Assembly: GCA_021828575.1 (NCBI GenBank)
Contig: JAJZEL010000095.1
Location: forward strand, 1 to 6,304
Direction of reading: 5' to 3'
From: Pseudomonadota bacterium
GTDB lineage: Bacteria; Pseudomonadota; Gammaproteobacteria; Burkholderiales; Ferrovaceae
Length of the DNA: 6,304 nt
Shown here: piece by piece, positions 1-6,238 of the stretch
Layout: every line of letters starts with the position of its first letter
Position numbering within the stretch: position 1 is the first letter of the stretch
The notes under the pieces: generated by a model
Database searches by the model: none
What the model saw: the letters and a program-made list of their open reading frames with translations, nothing else
What the model was told of the DNA's origin: nothing
Translations under genes and position numbers: made by a program

Positions 1-1
1 C

Positions 2-262
2 CAGACCATTTTTCCCTATCTGGTGCGCCGGACTGACAACCAGTGGTGTTCTGTGGAAGACACGCTGCAGATTTTCAGGCAACTGCCTCGGGGAAGTGAT
101 CTCCGGGGTCGCCTGGGCCAGCCGGTACACTGTGGCCGGCAGAACCATCAACCCCTGAGTGCCTTACGCCTGTGCCTGGGTGCTCGAACATTCACATCGC
201 CCATGCCCACCAGGAAAATTTTCCAGCTGGTTGACCGATCAGCCGGCCTGCTCAGGGACTGA
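2..262 (+). CDS. C-terminal fragment of an unidentified protein, possibly PLP-dependent aminotransferase / MocR-like (5' end outside window)
   Basis: This reading frame is open from the left edge to a TGA at 260-262, giving about 86 residues with no need for an internal start. Leucine codons are mostly CTG, as in the flagellar genes. The stretch LPRGSDLRGRLGQ, followed about 12 residues later by LSALRLCLGAR, recalls the end of the aminotransferase domain in GntR/MocR-type regulators and class I/II aminotransferases, where an 'ALRLxxG' strand precedes a final helix. The catalytic PLP lysine would lie upstream of the window, so function cannot be confirmed. The usual substrate-binding arginine region is poorly matched, and the fragment could be degenerate. 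It converges with flgA and overlaps its last 11 bases. The family assignment rests on remembered resemblance only. A different protein, or a non-coding open frame, remains possible. Confidence 0.38.
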   Translation, partial: QTIFPYLVRRTDNQWCSVEDTLQIFRQLPRGSDLRGRLGQPVHCGRQNHQPLSALRLCLGARTFTSPMPTRKIFQLVDRSAGLLRD

Positions 263-947
263 CCTTCACCTGCCCATGATTTCCGGCGATGCCCGTGACC
301 ATGTGGCCCGAAGAGGTACGTACCTGAACGGTATCTCCCGACGCCGCATCGTTCATGGCCTGGCCTTCCGTGCTGATCCTGAAACCGTCACCTTCCACCA
401 CCACAGGCACCGTCTGGCCCTTGTGGACCACGAAAACTGCCCGCAGCATGTCCAAGCGCAATGCCTGTCCCGCGGCCACTCCCTGCTTAAGCACCTTGCC
501 CACGGCATCGGACATCCGGGTCACCACATCAGGGCGCTGGGCTTCTCCCTGCTGTTCCATGAGGTCCTGTTCTTCCAGGACGCGTTCGGGCGACAAGGCA
601 TGACTGGCCACCACCAGGGTGGTCTTGAGCTGCACACGCACCGGCACGTATAACACCCAAGGAGAAGTCCCGTCAGACGGTGCCGGACAGCGAATGCCCA
701 GAGTACCCTGACCCAGCAGATGTCCTCCCGGAGGCAGGAACACTTCCGGTGCCGGGCAGGATGTCCGGGGTTTCTCCACCATACCCACCGTCACTGTCAG
801 TTGCCCGGGAACTGACGGGATTTGATCCCTGACAAACCGTGTCAGCTCTTCCTGCCATCCGCCGTCCGATGCCTGGAGCAGCCCCGGCTGCAAAACCCCT
901 CCCAGAACAACCAGAACGTACAGCACGCGTGCAAATGTTTTTTTCAT
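252..947 (-). CDS. flgA: FlgA, periplasmic chaperone for flagellar P-ring assembly
   Basis: The product has 231 residues when read from ATG at 947. FlgA is known to help FlgI polymerise into the P ring around the rod in the periplasm. Residues 1-26 form a Sec signal peptide: MKK, a hydrophobic core (VLYVLVVLGG) and probable cleavage after LLQA. The mature part carries the family signature around Cys64 and Cys87 (SCPAPEVFLPPG, then GIRCPAP and PWVLYVPVRV). The two cysteines could form a disulfide in the periplasm. A SAF-like region follows from about residue 113 (VASHALSPERVLEEQDL) to the conserved C-terminal barrel (GDTVQVRTSSGHMVTGIA, GQVKV). Length is normal for the family. An in-frame GTG at 953 would add two residues, but ATG gives the better signal peptide. 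No strong Shine-Dalgarno is seen. The gene is divergent from flgB. No flgM or flgN follows it in the visible sequence. Confidence 0.93.
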   Translation of the reverse strand: MKKTFARVLYVLVVLGGVLQPGLLQASDGGWQEELTRFVRDQIPSVPGQLTVTVGMVEKPRTSCPAPEVFLPPGGHLLGQGTLGIRCPAPSDGTSPWVLYVPVRVQLKTTLVVASHALSPERVLEEQDLMEQQGEAQRPDVVTRMSDAVGKVLKQGVAAGQALRLDMLRAVFVVHKGQTVPVVVEGDGFRISTEGQAMNDAASGDTVQVRTSSGHMVTGIAGNHGQVKVSP

Positions 948-1010
948 GCCCACATTGTGACTTGCCGAACTCGGGTTGCAAAGGGGGCCTCAAAGAAAAC
1001 ACGGACCCAT

Positions 1011-1017
1011 AAGGAGG
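1011..1017 (+). promoter_or_regulatory. Orphan Shine-Dalgarno-like sequence AAGGAGG
   Basis: A full anti-SD match (AAGGAGG) lies in the flgA-flgB gap. No ATG, GTG or TTG follows at 5-12 bases; the next bases are AAAAGAGCCCTTAAA. It is 90 bases upstream of the probable flgB start, too far to serve it directly. It could be a ribosome standby site, part of a 5' leader structure, the remnant of a lost small gene, or chance. The segments AAGGG (981-985) plus CTC (989-991) could pair with GAGCCCTT (1022-1029) across a bulge, which would place this motif in a loop. Confidence 0.3.
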
Positions 1018-1075
1018 AAAAGAGCCCTTAAACCCCGCCTAATCCCCCCATGGTTCTCCAGTGAATTTTCTTAAC

Positions 1076-1105
1076 ATGAGATGGACTGTCACCCCATGGG
1101 CGTAA
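1076..1105 (+). other. Nine-codon upstream micro-ORF ending 2 bases before flgB
   Basis: ATG at 1076 reads MRWTVTPWA and stops with TAA at 1103-1105, two bases before the flgB ATG at 1108, in a different frame. Its own upstream sequence (TTTTCTTAAC) has no Shine-Dalgarno. If translated it could deliver ribosomes to flgB by reinitiation. There is no direct evidence of translation, and chance occurrence is plausible. Confidence 0.2.
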
Positions 1106-1107
1106 CC

Positions 1108-1515
1108 ATGACCAACCGGATTGACCAGACTTTCCAGTTCCAGCAGACCGCGCTTCGCCTGCGGGATGCCCGGGAAGAACTGCTGTCGTCCAATATTGCC
1201 AATGCAGATACGCCCCATTACCTGGCGCGGGACTTTGATTTTGCCAATGCCCTCCAAACCGCCCTTGGCAACCAGGCTGTGCCTCCCGTGCAGATGGCTG
1301 CTTCACAGCCAGGCCACATCACGCCACAGGCTGTGGGGGGGGTGGCAGGGGTTCAGGTCCAGTACCGTTCTGTCGTACAGCCCAGCGCGGATGGCAATAC
1401 GGTAGACATGAATCAGGAACAGGCACAGTTTCAGGAAAACACGGTGCGCTACGAATCCAGTCTCCAATTCGTGAGCCAGCAGATCAAGGACGTCATTACG
1501 GCGCTGACGGGGTAA
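1108..1515 (+). CDS. flgB: FlgB, flagellar proximal rod protein
   Basis: The product has 135 residues. FlgB forms the base of the rod, next to the MS ring and export gate, and is exported by the flagellar type III apparatus rather than by Sec. The N-terminal rod motif is clear: FQQTALRLRDAREELLSSNI then ANADTPHYLARDFDF (residues 11-45). The second signature QPSADGNTVDMNQEQ lies at 91-105, followed by NTVRYESSLQFVSQQI, the C-terminal helix. In-frame ATGs also occur at 1081 and 1096. The start at 1108 is preferred because family members begin with M-x-x-x-(I/L)-D followed by this helix, so MTNRIDQTFQF aligns without extension. The Shine-Dalgarno at 1108 is weak (GGGCG at 1098-1102). The gene leads the operon and is separated from flgC by four bases, which suggests coupled translation. 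Confidence 0.95.
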   Translation: MTNRIDQTFQFQQTALRLRDAREELLSSNIANADTPHYLARDFDFANALQTALGNQAVPPVQMAASQPGHITPQAVGGVAGVQVQYRSVVQPSADGNTVDMNQEQAQFQENTVRYESSLQFVSQQIKDVITALTG

Positions 1516-1519
1516 GGCC

Positions 1520-1918
1520 ATGTCACTATTCAACATTTTCAACATAGCCGGGTCTGCCATGACAGCCCAGTCCGAACGTCTCAACGTAGTGGCCAGTAAC
1601 TTGGCCAATGCGGACAGTTCCTCGGGAGCGGACGGTCAAGCGTACCATGCCAAACAAGTGGTTTTCGAACCCATGCCCATGGGCGATCCTTCGTCCACAG
1701 GTGTGCGCGTGAGTGCCGTGGTGAACGACCCCAGACCCATGAAAAAGGTTTACGATCCATCCAATCCGCTGGCAGATTCCAACGGTTATATCACCCAAAC
1801 GAATGTCAACGCGGTAGAGGAAATGGTCAACATGATTTCCGCATCCCGTTCTTACCAGAACGACGTGGCCATCGCGGCCACCACCACCAACCTGTTGACC
1901 AAAACCCTCTCCATCTAA
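1520..1918 (+). CDS. flgC: FlgC, flagellar proximal rod protein
   Basis: The product has 132 residues, close to the 134 of enteric FlgC. It is a proximal rod subunit stacked on FlgB and exported by the flagellar type III system. The N-terminus (FNIFNIAGSAMTAQSERLNV, then ASNLANADSSSG, residues 4-36) is the characteristic FlgC form of the rod motif. The middle has GVRVSAVVNDPRPMKKVYDP (61-80), and the C-terminus has GYITQTNVNAVEEMVNMISA followed by SRSYQNDVAIA (89-119), the shared axial-protein helix. The stop codon of flgB and the short SD-like AAGG at 1514-1517 overlap, directly before ATG at 1520. This arrangement favours translational coupling. No anomalies are seen. Confidence 0.96.
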   Translation: MSLFNIFNIAGSAMTAQSERLNVVASNLANADSSSGADGQAYHAKQVVFEPMPMGDPSSTGVRVSAVVNDPRPMKKVYDPSNPLADSNGYITQTNVNAVEEMVNMISASRSYQNDVAIAATTTNLLTKTLSI

Positions 1919-1940
1919 CCCAATTCAAGGACGGCTTGCC

Positions 1941-2654
1941 ATGACCACCTCTTCCAATGTGAACCCGGCTGTCAACCTGATCAATTCGCTCAACGGTGCC
2001 AACAGTTCCCTGGCCAGTTCCAGCACATCTGGAAGTACCGGCAGTAGCGTCTCCGGGTCTGGCCTGCAAAACAGCTTCATGACCCTGCTCACAGCCCAGC
2101 TGCAAAACCAGGACCCCCTGAACCCCATGGACAGCGGCCAGATGACATCACAGCTGGCCCAGATCAGCACCGTGGACGGCATCAACCAGCTCAATGCCAC
2201 CCTTCAGGCGCTCAGCACCAGCATGAGTTCCGGTCAGTCCCTGTCCTCCGCCACCGGTCTCATCGGCCACAACGTGCTGATACCGGGCAGCACCATTGCA
2301 CTTGCCTCGTCGGGATCCACGTCCAATGGGGGTGTACAACTCTCCCAGGCTGCCGATGCGGTCACCGTCAACATTACTGACAGTTCAGGAAAAGTGATTC
2401 GCACGATGCAACTGGGTGCCCAGAGTGCAGGGGTTGTTCCCTTCACTTGGGATGGTCTCACCAATTCGGGCAGTCAGGCACCTGCCGGCACCTACAACAT
2501 GTCAGTCAGCGCTTCCATGTCGGGTCAATCCGTTACGGCCAGCACGCTGTCCTACGGGCCGGTCACTTCCGTCACCCTGGGATCCCAGGGGCCTTCACTC
2601 AACATTACCGGCCTGGGGACAGCAGCCTTGTCTTCGGTCGTCATGGTCCAGTAA
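1941..2654 (+). CDS. flgD: FlgD, hook-capping scaffold protein
   Basis: The product has 237 residues, within the family range. FlgD sits at the tip of the growing hook, directs FlgE polymerisation and is later replaced by FlgK. The N-terminal 44 residues are Ser/Thr/Gly-rich and low in complexity. The capping-domain signature FMTLLTAQLQNQDPLNPMD occupies 46-64, followed by SQLAQISTVDGINQLN. A conserved IGHNVLIPG follows at 108-116. The C-terminal half has the FlgD Ig-like/FnIII features TWDG (169-172) and APAGTY (180-185) and ends in VVMVQ. A Shine-Dalgarno AAGGA at 1927-1931 lies about ten bases before the ATG. The gene lies between flgC and flgE, the usual position. The serine-rich N-terminal linker probably varies between species. 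Confidence 0.95.
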   Translation: MTTSSNVNPAVNLINSLNGANSSLASSSTSGSTGSSVSGSGLQNSFMTLLTAQLQNQDPLNPMDSGQMTSQLAQISTVDGINQLNATLQALSTSMSSGQSLSSATGLIGHNVLIPGSTIALASSGSTSNGGVQLSQAADAVTVNITDSSGKVIRTMQLGAQSAGVVPFTWDGLTNSGSQAPAGTYNMSVSASMSGQSVTASTLSYGPVTSVTLGSQGPSLNITGLGTAALSSVVMVQ

Positions 2655-2669
2655 CCAGGGGGAACAACA

Positions 2670-3938
2670 ATGGCTTTTCAACAAGGATTAAGCGGTCTGC
2701 AAGCAGCTTCCAGCCAGCTGGACACCATCGGGAACAACGTGGCCAATGCCAACACGGTGGGCTTCAAGGAATCCACGACCCAGTTTTCCGATGTGTATGC
2801 GGCCTCCGTGGGAGGGGTCAGCAGCCTGCAGACGGGTATCGGTACCCAGGTCACCGGCAACTTCCAGGATTTTTCCCAGGGCAGCATCACCACGTCCAAC
2901 AACTCCCTGGACATGGCCATCAACGGGCAGGGGTTTTTCCGCATGGACCAGAATGGTTCCATCTCCTACTCCCGTGATGGACAGTTTCAGCTGGACCAAA
3001 ACGGCTACCTCACCAACGCCGAAGGGCTTCAGCTGACCGGATATGAAGCGAATGCCAATGGCACCATCATCACGTCATCACCGGTGCCTTTGCAGATTCC
3101 CACAGCCAACCTGAACCCGAGCGCCACCACCACCGGAACAGTGGGCGTCAATCTGGATTCCAACTCAACGGTACCCACCACCACCACGTTCAATCCGACA
3201 GATCCCACGTCCTACAACTATTCCACTTCCATGACGGTCTATGACAGCCTTGGAAACAGCCATGTGGCCACCATGTACTTTTCCCTGGCCAGTGCAGTGC
3301 CGGCAGCCGCCACCACGGCAGGAGCCACCACGGCCTGGAATACCTATCTCACGGTGGATGGCAATTCCGTACCGGCAGCCAATACGCCCATCGGAACCCT
3401 GGGCTTCAATACCAGCGGCGCGCTGGTGTACCCCACAGGCAGCCCAGCGGGAGTGATCAGTACGTCCGTTCCTCTGACGAATGGGGCAGCGACACCGCAG
3501 GCCATTACCCTGAACTTTGGCACGACCACCCAGTACGGATCGGCCAACGGTGTCAATCAGTTGAACCCGAATGGCTACGCCTCAGGTCAGTTGAGCGGAT
3601 TCAGCACCAGTTCCACGGGAGTGATCCAGGGGCGCTATTCCAATGGGCAGTCCAAGAACCTGGGACAGATTGCCCTGGCCAATTTCTCAGCTCCGGAAGC
3701 CCTGCAATCCATTGGCAACAACCAGTGGGTGGAAACTTCGGCATCGGGCTCCGCCCTCGTGGGTGCGCCCAATACCGGAAACCTGGGAGTGATCCAGGCA
3801 GGAGCCACCGAATCATCCAACGTGGACCTCACGACCCAGCTGGTGGACATGATCACGGCACAAAGAAACTATCAGGCCAATGCCCAGACCATCCACACCG
3901 AAGACCAGATCCAGCAGACCCTGATCAACCTTCGCTGA
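2670..3938 (+). CDS. flgE: FlgE, flagellar hook protein
   Basis: The product has 422 residues, slightly longer than enteric FlgE (about 403). It forms the flexible hook joining rod and filament and is exported by the flagellar type III system. The N-terminal rod-type motif LDTIGNNVANANTVGFK lies at 17-33. The D0/D1 element NSLDMAINGQGFF is at 78-90, with SYSRDGQFQLDQNGYLTN at 99-116. The hook-specific TVYDSLGNSHVATMYFSL spans 189-206, and the C-terminal NGYASGQLSGF and GRYSNGQSKNLGQIALANF lie at 301-340. The terminal helix LVDMITAQRNYQANAQTI lies at 391-408 and the protein ends in QTLINLR. Residues 150-180 and 205-225 are Thr/Ala-rich, low in complexity, and lie in the surface-exposed middle domain. 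The RBS AGGGGGA at 2657-2663 is good. Cysteine is absent, as is common in axial proteins. Confidence 0.96.
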   Translation: MAFQQGLSGLQAASSQLDTIGNNVANANTVGFKESTTQFSDVYAASVGGVSSLQTGIGTQVTGNFQDFSQGSITTSNNSLDMAINGQGFFRMDQNGSISYSRDGQFQLDQNGYLTNAEGLQLTGYEANANGTIITSSPVPLQIPTANLNPSATTTGTVGVNLDSNSTVPTTTTFNPTDPTSYNYSTSMTVYDSLGNSHVATMYFSLASAVPAAATTAGATTAWNTYLTVDGNSVPAANTPIGTLGFNTSGALVYPTGSPAGVISTSVPLTNGAATPQAITLNFGTTTQYGSANGVNQLNPNGYASGQLSGFSTSSTGVIQGRYSNGQSKNLGQIALANFSAPEALQSIGNNQWVETSASGSALVGAPNTGNLGVIQAGATESSNVDLTTQLVDMITAQRNYQANAQTIHTEDQIQQTLINLR

Positions 3939-3949
3939 GATAACGTCCC

Positions 3950-4711
3950 ATGGACCGTCTGATCTATACCGCCATGACTGGCGCCTCGCACATCCTACAG
4001 CGCCAGTCGGCCATCGCGTCCAATTTGTCGAACGTGAACACCACCGGCTATCGCAGCACCATGAACTCGTTCCGCGCCGTTCCCATCGTCGGAGAAGGGC
4101 AACCCACACGCACTTTCGTGGTGAATTACCAGACCGGTTACGATTTCACGCCAGCGCCGCAACAGCAAACCGGGCGCACCCTGGACGTGGCGCTCAATGG
4201 GAAGGGGTGGATCACCGTGGCCCTGCCCGACGGCAGCGAAGCCTACACGCGGGATGGCAACCTTCAGGTGTCACCCAACGGCATCCTGATGACCAACAGC
4301 GGTTACCCGGTGGTGGATGACACCGGTCAGCCGGGGCCTCCCGGACAAATCAGCATTCCGCCCGACACGGAAATCACCGTTGGCGCCGATGGCACCATTT
4401 CCACCGTGCCTTCGCAAACGCCACCGATCACAGCCACCGTGGCCGGGAAACTCAAGCTGGTCAATCCCCCGGAAAAACAGCTGGTGCGTGGGGAAGATGG
4501 ATTGTTCAGAACCCAGGATGGCAAACCCGTCAATCCTGATCCCACGCTCACCGTCAACGCAGGCAGCCTTGAAGGCAGCAACGTGAATGCCATTGGCACC
4601 ATGGTGGACATGATTTCCATCTCGCGACAATTTGACATGCAAATGCAGATGTTGAAGAACCAGACCAGCAACGAACAGCAGGCTACCCAGCTGCTGCAGA
4701 TCACGACCTGA
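3950..4711 (+). CDS. flgF: FlgF, flagellar proximal rod protein
   Basis: The product has 253 residues, against about 251 in enterics. FlgF is a rod subunit assembled below FlgG. The start MDRLIYTAMTGASHILQRQS is the diagnostic FlgF N-terminus, which separates it from FlgG (residues 1-20). The rod motif continues as ASNLSNVNTTGYRS (23-36). The D1 domain shows TGRTLDVALNGKGW (74-87) and AYTRDGNLQVSPNG (98-111). A Pro-rich loop lies at 125-139, and GEDGLFRTQDG at 181-191 matches the family. The C-terminus carries LEGSNVNAIGTMVDMISISR (207-226) and a methionine/glutamine-rich helix. The Shine-Dalgarno is poor (GAGA at 3937-3940). Translation probably relies on coupling with flgE, whose stop is 11 bases upstream. 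The gene ends in tandem in-frame stops TGA TAA. Confidence 0.95.
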   Translation: MDRLIYTAMTGASHILQRQSAIASNLSNVNTTGYRSTMNSFRAVPIVGEGQPTRTFVVNYQTGYDFTPAPQQQTGRTLDVALNGKGWITVALPDGSEAYTRDGNLQVSPNGILMTNSGYPVVDDTGQPGPPGQISIPPDTEITVGADGTISTVPSQTPPITATVAGKLKLVNPPEKQLVRGEDGLFRTQDGKPVNPDPTLTVNAGSLEGSNVNAIGTMVDMISISRQFDMQMQMLKNQTSNEQQATQLLQITT

Positions 4712-4742
4712 TAACCCATCCAGAACAAAAAGGACACTGCTC

Positions 4743-5525
4743 ATGCAACGCTCACTGTGGATATCCAAGACCGGCCTGGAAGCCCAGCAAACCCAGATGG
4801 ATGTCATTTCCAACAATCTGGCCAACGTGGGCACCAACGGGTTCAAAAAATCCCGTGCCGTTTTTCAGGACCTGCTCTATCAGACCATTTATCAGCCGGG
4901 TGCCCAGTCCTCGCAGCAAAGCATGTACCCTTCCGGCATGCAACTGGGTACCGGGGTAAAACCCATCGCTGCCGAACGCATCATGACGCAAGGCAACCTG
5001 CAACAGACAGGCAATAGCCTGGATGTGGCCATCAACGGGGCAGGGTTCTTCCAGGTGCTCATGCCTGATGGCACGACAGCCTATACCCGGGATGGATCCT
5101 TCCAGACAGACAACCAGGGCAACCTCGTGACTGCCACCGGTTACCTTCTTCAACCCGCCATCACTGTGCCCCTGAATTCCACCAGCATCACCATTGGCAC
5201 AGATGGCACCGTTTCGGCTACCCAACAGGGTGTGGTCACCCCCCTGCAGATCGGCACCATCCAGCTGGCCACGTTCACCAACCCCACCAACCTGCAAAGC
5301 CTGGGCGGTAACCTGTATGACCAGACCCAGTCGTCCGGTCCACCCAACCTGAACACGCCTGGACTCAATGGCACCGGAACGCTCCAGCAAGGCTTCGTGG
5401 AAACCTCCAACGTCAGCGTGGTGGAAGAACTGGTGAACATGATCGAAACCCAGCAGGCCTATGAAATCAATTCGAAAGCCGTGCAGACGTCCGATCAGAT
5501 GTTGCAGAGCCTCTCACAGCTTTGA
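4743..5525 (+). CDS. flgG: FlgG, flagellar distal rod protein
   Basis: The product has 260 residues, identical in length to enteric FlgG. FlgG builds the distal rod that passes through the P and L rings. The start MQRSLWISKTGLEAQQTQMD and the motif ISNNLANVGTNGFKKSR (22-38) are typical. Residues 46-65 (YQTIYQPGAQSSQQSMYPSG) are the FlgG-specific insert, absent from FlgE, that is known to make the distal rod rigid and straight. NSLDVAINGAGFF (91-103), AYTRDGSFQTDNQGNLVTA (113-131) and the C-terminal ETSNVSVVEELVNMIETQQA (220-239) complete the family pattern. A clear Shine-Dalgarno AAAGGA at 4729-4734 precedes the ATG. The 31-base gap before it is the largest within the operon, but I see no terminator or promoter there. 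Confidence 0.97.
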   Translation: MQRSLWISKTGLEAQQTQMDVISNNLANVGTNGFKKSRAVFQDLLYQTIYQPGAQSSQQSMYPSGMQLGTGVKPIAAERIMTQGNLQQTGNSLDVAINGAGFFQVLMPDGTTAYTRDGSFQTDNQGNLVTATGYLLQPAITVPLNSTSITIGTDGTVSATQQGVVTPLQIGTIQLATFTNPTNLQSLGGNLYDQTQSSGPPNLNTPGLNGTGTLQQGFVETSNVSVVEELVNMIETQQAYEINSKAVQTSDQMLQSLSQL

Positions 5526-5529
5526 TTTG

Positions 5530-5544
5530 ATGATGCCTTCATGA
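5530..5544 (+). other. Four-codon micro-ORF overlapping the flgH start (ATGA)
   Basis: ATG ATG CCT TCA TGA begins five bases after the flgG stop. Its TGA overlaps the flgH ATG as ATGA. It is out of frame with flgH and has no clear Shine-Dalgarno of its own. It may serve termination-reinitiation for flgH, which itself lacks a good ribosome binding site. This is an inference from position only. Confidence 0.2.
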
Positions 5545-6236
5545 GCCGCCTTCGCCGCCTGCCAATCTTCATTTCCTGGTCGTTGCTCCTGTCGGTGCTG
5601 GCCGGTTGCGGCACGCCACCCTCCACGCACATCACTGAACCTTTTTCGGCGATTCCCACTACCTATCCGTTGCCTCCGGTCCCGGCAGATGGAGCCATAT
5701 TTCAGGCCAACGGAAGCCAGCATCCGCTGTTTGAAGACATGCGTGCCCGGAACGTGGGCGATACGCTGGAAGTGATCCTCCAGGAAAACAGTTCAGCACT
5801 CGAGAAAAGCGGTAGCGACGCCAACCACGCCACCACCATCAACAGCAACACACCTTCTGTGACACAGGCTGTCACCGGCGCCCATCTGATCGACGGGTTG
5901 GCCGCTGCAGGAAGCAATTCCAATAAACTGGCCAATACGGGAGACAGTTCTGGCAGCAACATCCTGTCAGGCACCATCACGGTGACAGTGGTCAAGGTCC
6001 TGCCCAACGGTAATCTGGTCATCAGTGGCCAGAAAATCATTTCCATCAACCAGGTGGACGAGTACATCCGCCTGTCCGGCGTGATCAACCCGGTCTATGT
6101 GCAGCCAGGTGACACGGTGCTGTCCACCCAGGTGGCCGACGCCCGCATCGAATACAAAGGCGGCAATGCCAACATGGCCCAGGCGGCCCTCATGAGCATG
6201 CTCAACCGGTTCTTCCTGTCCTCCATGCCTTTCTGA
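5541..6236 (+). CDS. flgH: FlgH, flagellar L-ring lipoprotein
   Basis: The product has 231 residues, against 232 in E. coli. FlgH forms the L ring, the bushing around the rod in the outer membrane. A lipoprotein signal peptide is evident: MSRLRRLP, a hydrophobic core, and the lipobox LAGC at residues 20-23, so Cys23 would be lipidated. The next residues are GT, with no Asp at +2, consistent with outer-membrane sorting. Family motifs follow: GAIFQ (51-55), PLFEDMRARNVGDTLEVILQ (62-81), LPNGNLVISGQKIISINQVD (154-173), then EYIRLSGVINP (174-184), TVLSTQVADARIEYKGG (192-208) and the C-terminal RFFLSSMPF (223-231). The middle part, 88-142, is Ser/Asn/Thr-rich as is usual. No convincing Shine-Dalgarno precedes ATG 5541, so coupling to flgG or to the micro-ORF just upstream is likely. 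Confidence 0.96.
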   Translation: MSRLRRLPIFISWSLLLSVLAGCGTPPSTHITEPFSAIPTTYPLPPVPADGAIFQANGSQHPLFEDMRARNVGDTLEVILQENSSALEKSGSDANHATTINSNTPSVTQAVTGAHLIDGLAAAGSNSNKLANTGDSSGSNILSGTITVTVVKVLPNGNLVISGQKIISINQVDEYIRLSGVINPVYVQPGDTVLSTQVADARIEYKGGNANMAQAALMSMLNRFFLSSMPF

Positions 6237-6238
6237 GC

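Larger units (their letters stand above)
948..1107. promoter_or_regulatory. flgA-flgB divergent intergenic region
   Basis: These 160 bases separate the two divergent start codons and must hold, or lie close to, the promoters for flgA and the flgB operon. I compared all GG/GC pairs on both strands with the sigma-54 -24/-12 spacing (TGGC-N8-TTGC type). None fits; the nearest are one or two bases off. I also looked for a sigma-28 (FliA) pattern of TAAA followed about 15 bases later by a GCCGATAA-like box and found none. No convincing sigma-70 pair stands out. The region contains an orphan Shine-Dalgarno at 1011-1017, a C-rich stretch at 1033-1049 and an AT-rich patch at 1063-1075. Promoter function is inferred from gene arrangement only. 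Confidence 0.6.

Noticed and set aside
1..148. A minus-strand frame starting at 148 (MVLPATVYRLAQATPE) and open to the left edge, considered as flgM or flgN
   Set aside because: It matches neither FlgM nor FlgN, has no ribosome binding site, and lies about 100 bases beyond flgA. The opposite frame is the better coding candidate.
159..653. A 164-codon plus-strand frame antisense to flgA, with a His-rich product
   Set aside because: Its histidine content comes from the reverse complement of flgA Val and Met codons. flgA has clear motifs throughout this stretch.
981..1025. Possible sigma-54 elements: GG at 1013 with GC at 1024 (plus), and the minus-strand GAGGCCCCCTTTGCA
   Set aside because: The GG-to-GC spacing is one base short in the first and two bases short in the second. 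Sigma-54 promoters tolerate little change in spacing.
2447..2977. A 176-codon plus-strand frame across flgD and flgE
   Set aside because: It is out of frame with two intact genes, and its His/Gln/Gly-rich product has no recognisable fold. It is a shadow frame.
4271..4846. A 191-codon open frame on the minus strand across the flgF end and flgG start
   Set aside because: It is antisense to both genes, with no Shine-Dalgarno or recognisable domain. It is a shadow frame.
2748..5085. Recurring similar DNA and protein motifs in flgE, flgF and flgG (for example NNxANxxTxGFK and SLDxAINGxGFF), considered as duplicated sequence
   Set aside because: These are the shared ancestral motifs of the rod/hook axial protein family. 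They reflect ancient paralogy, not a recent repeat.
4752..5390. A 212-codon open frame on the minus strand inside flgG
   Set aside because: It is fully antisense to a strongly conserved gene. Its product shows no family motif, and it arises from the codon bias of flgG.
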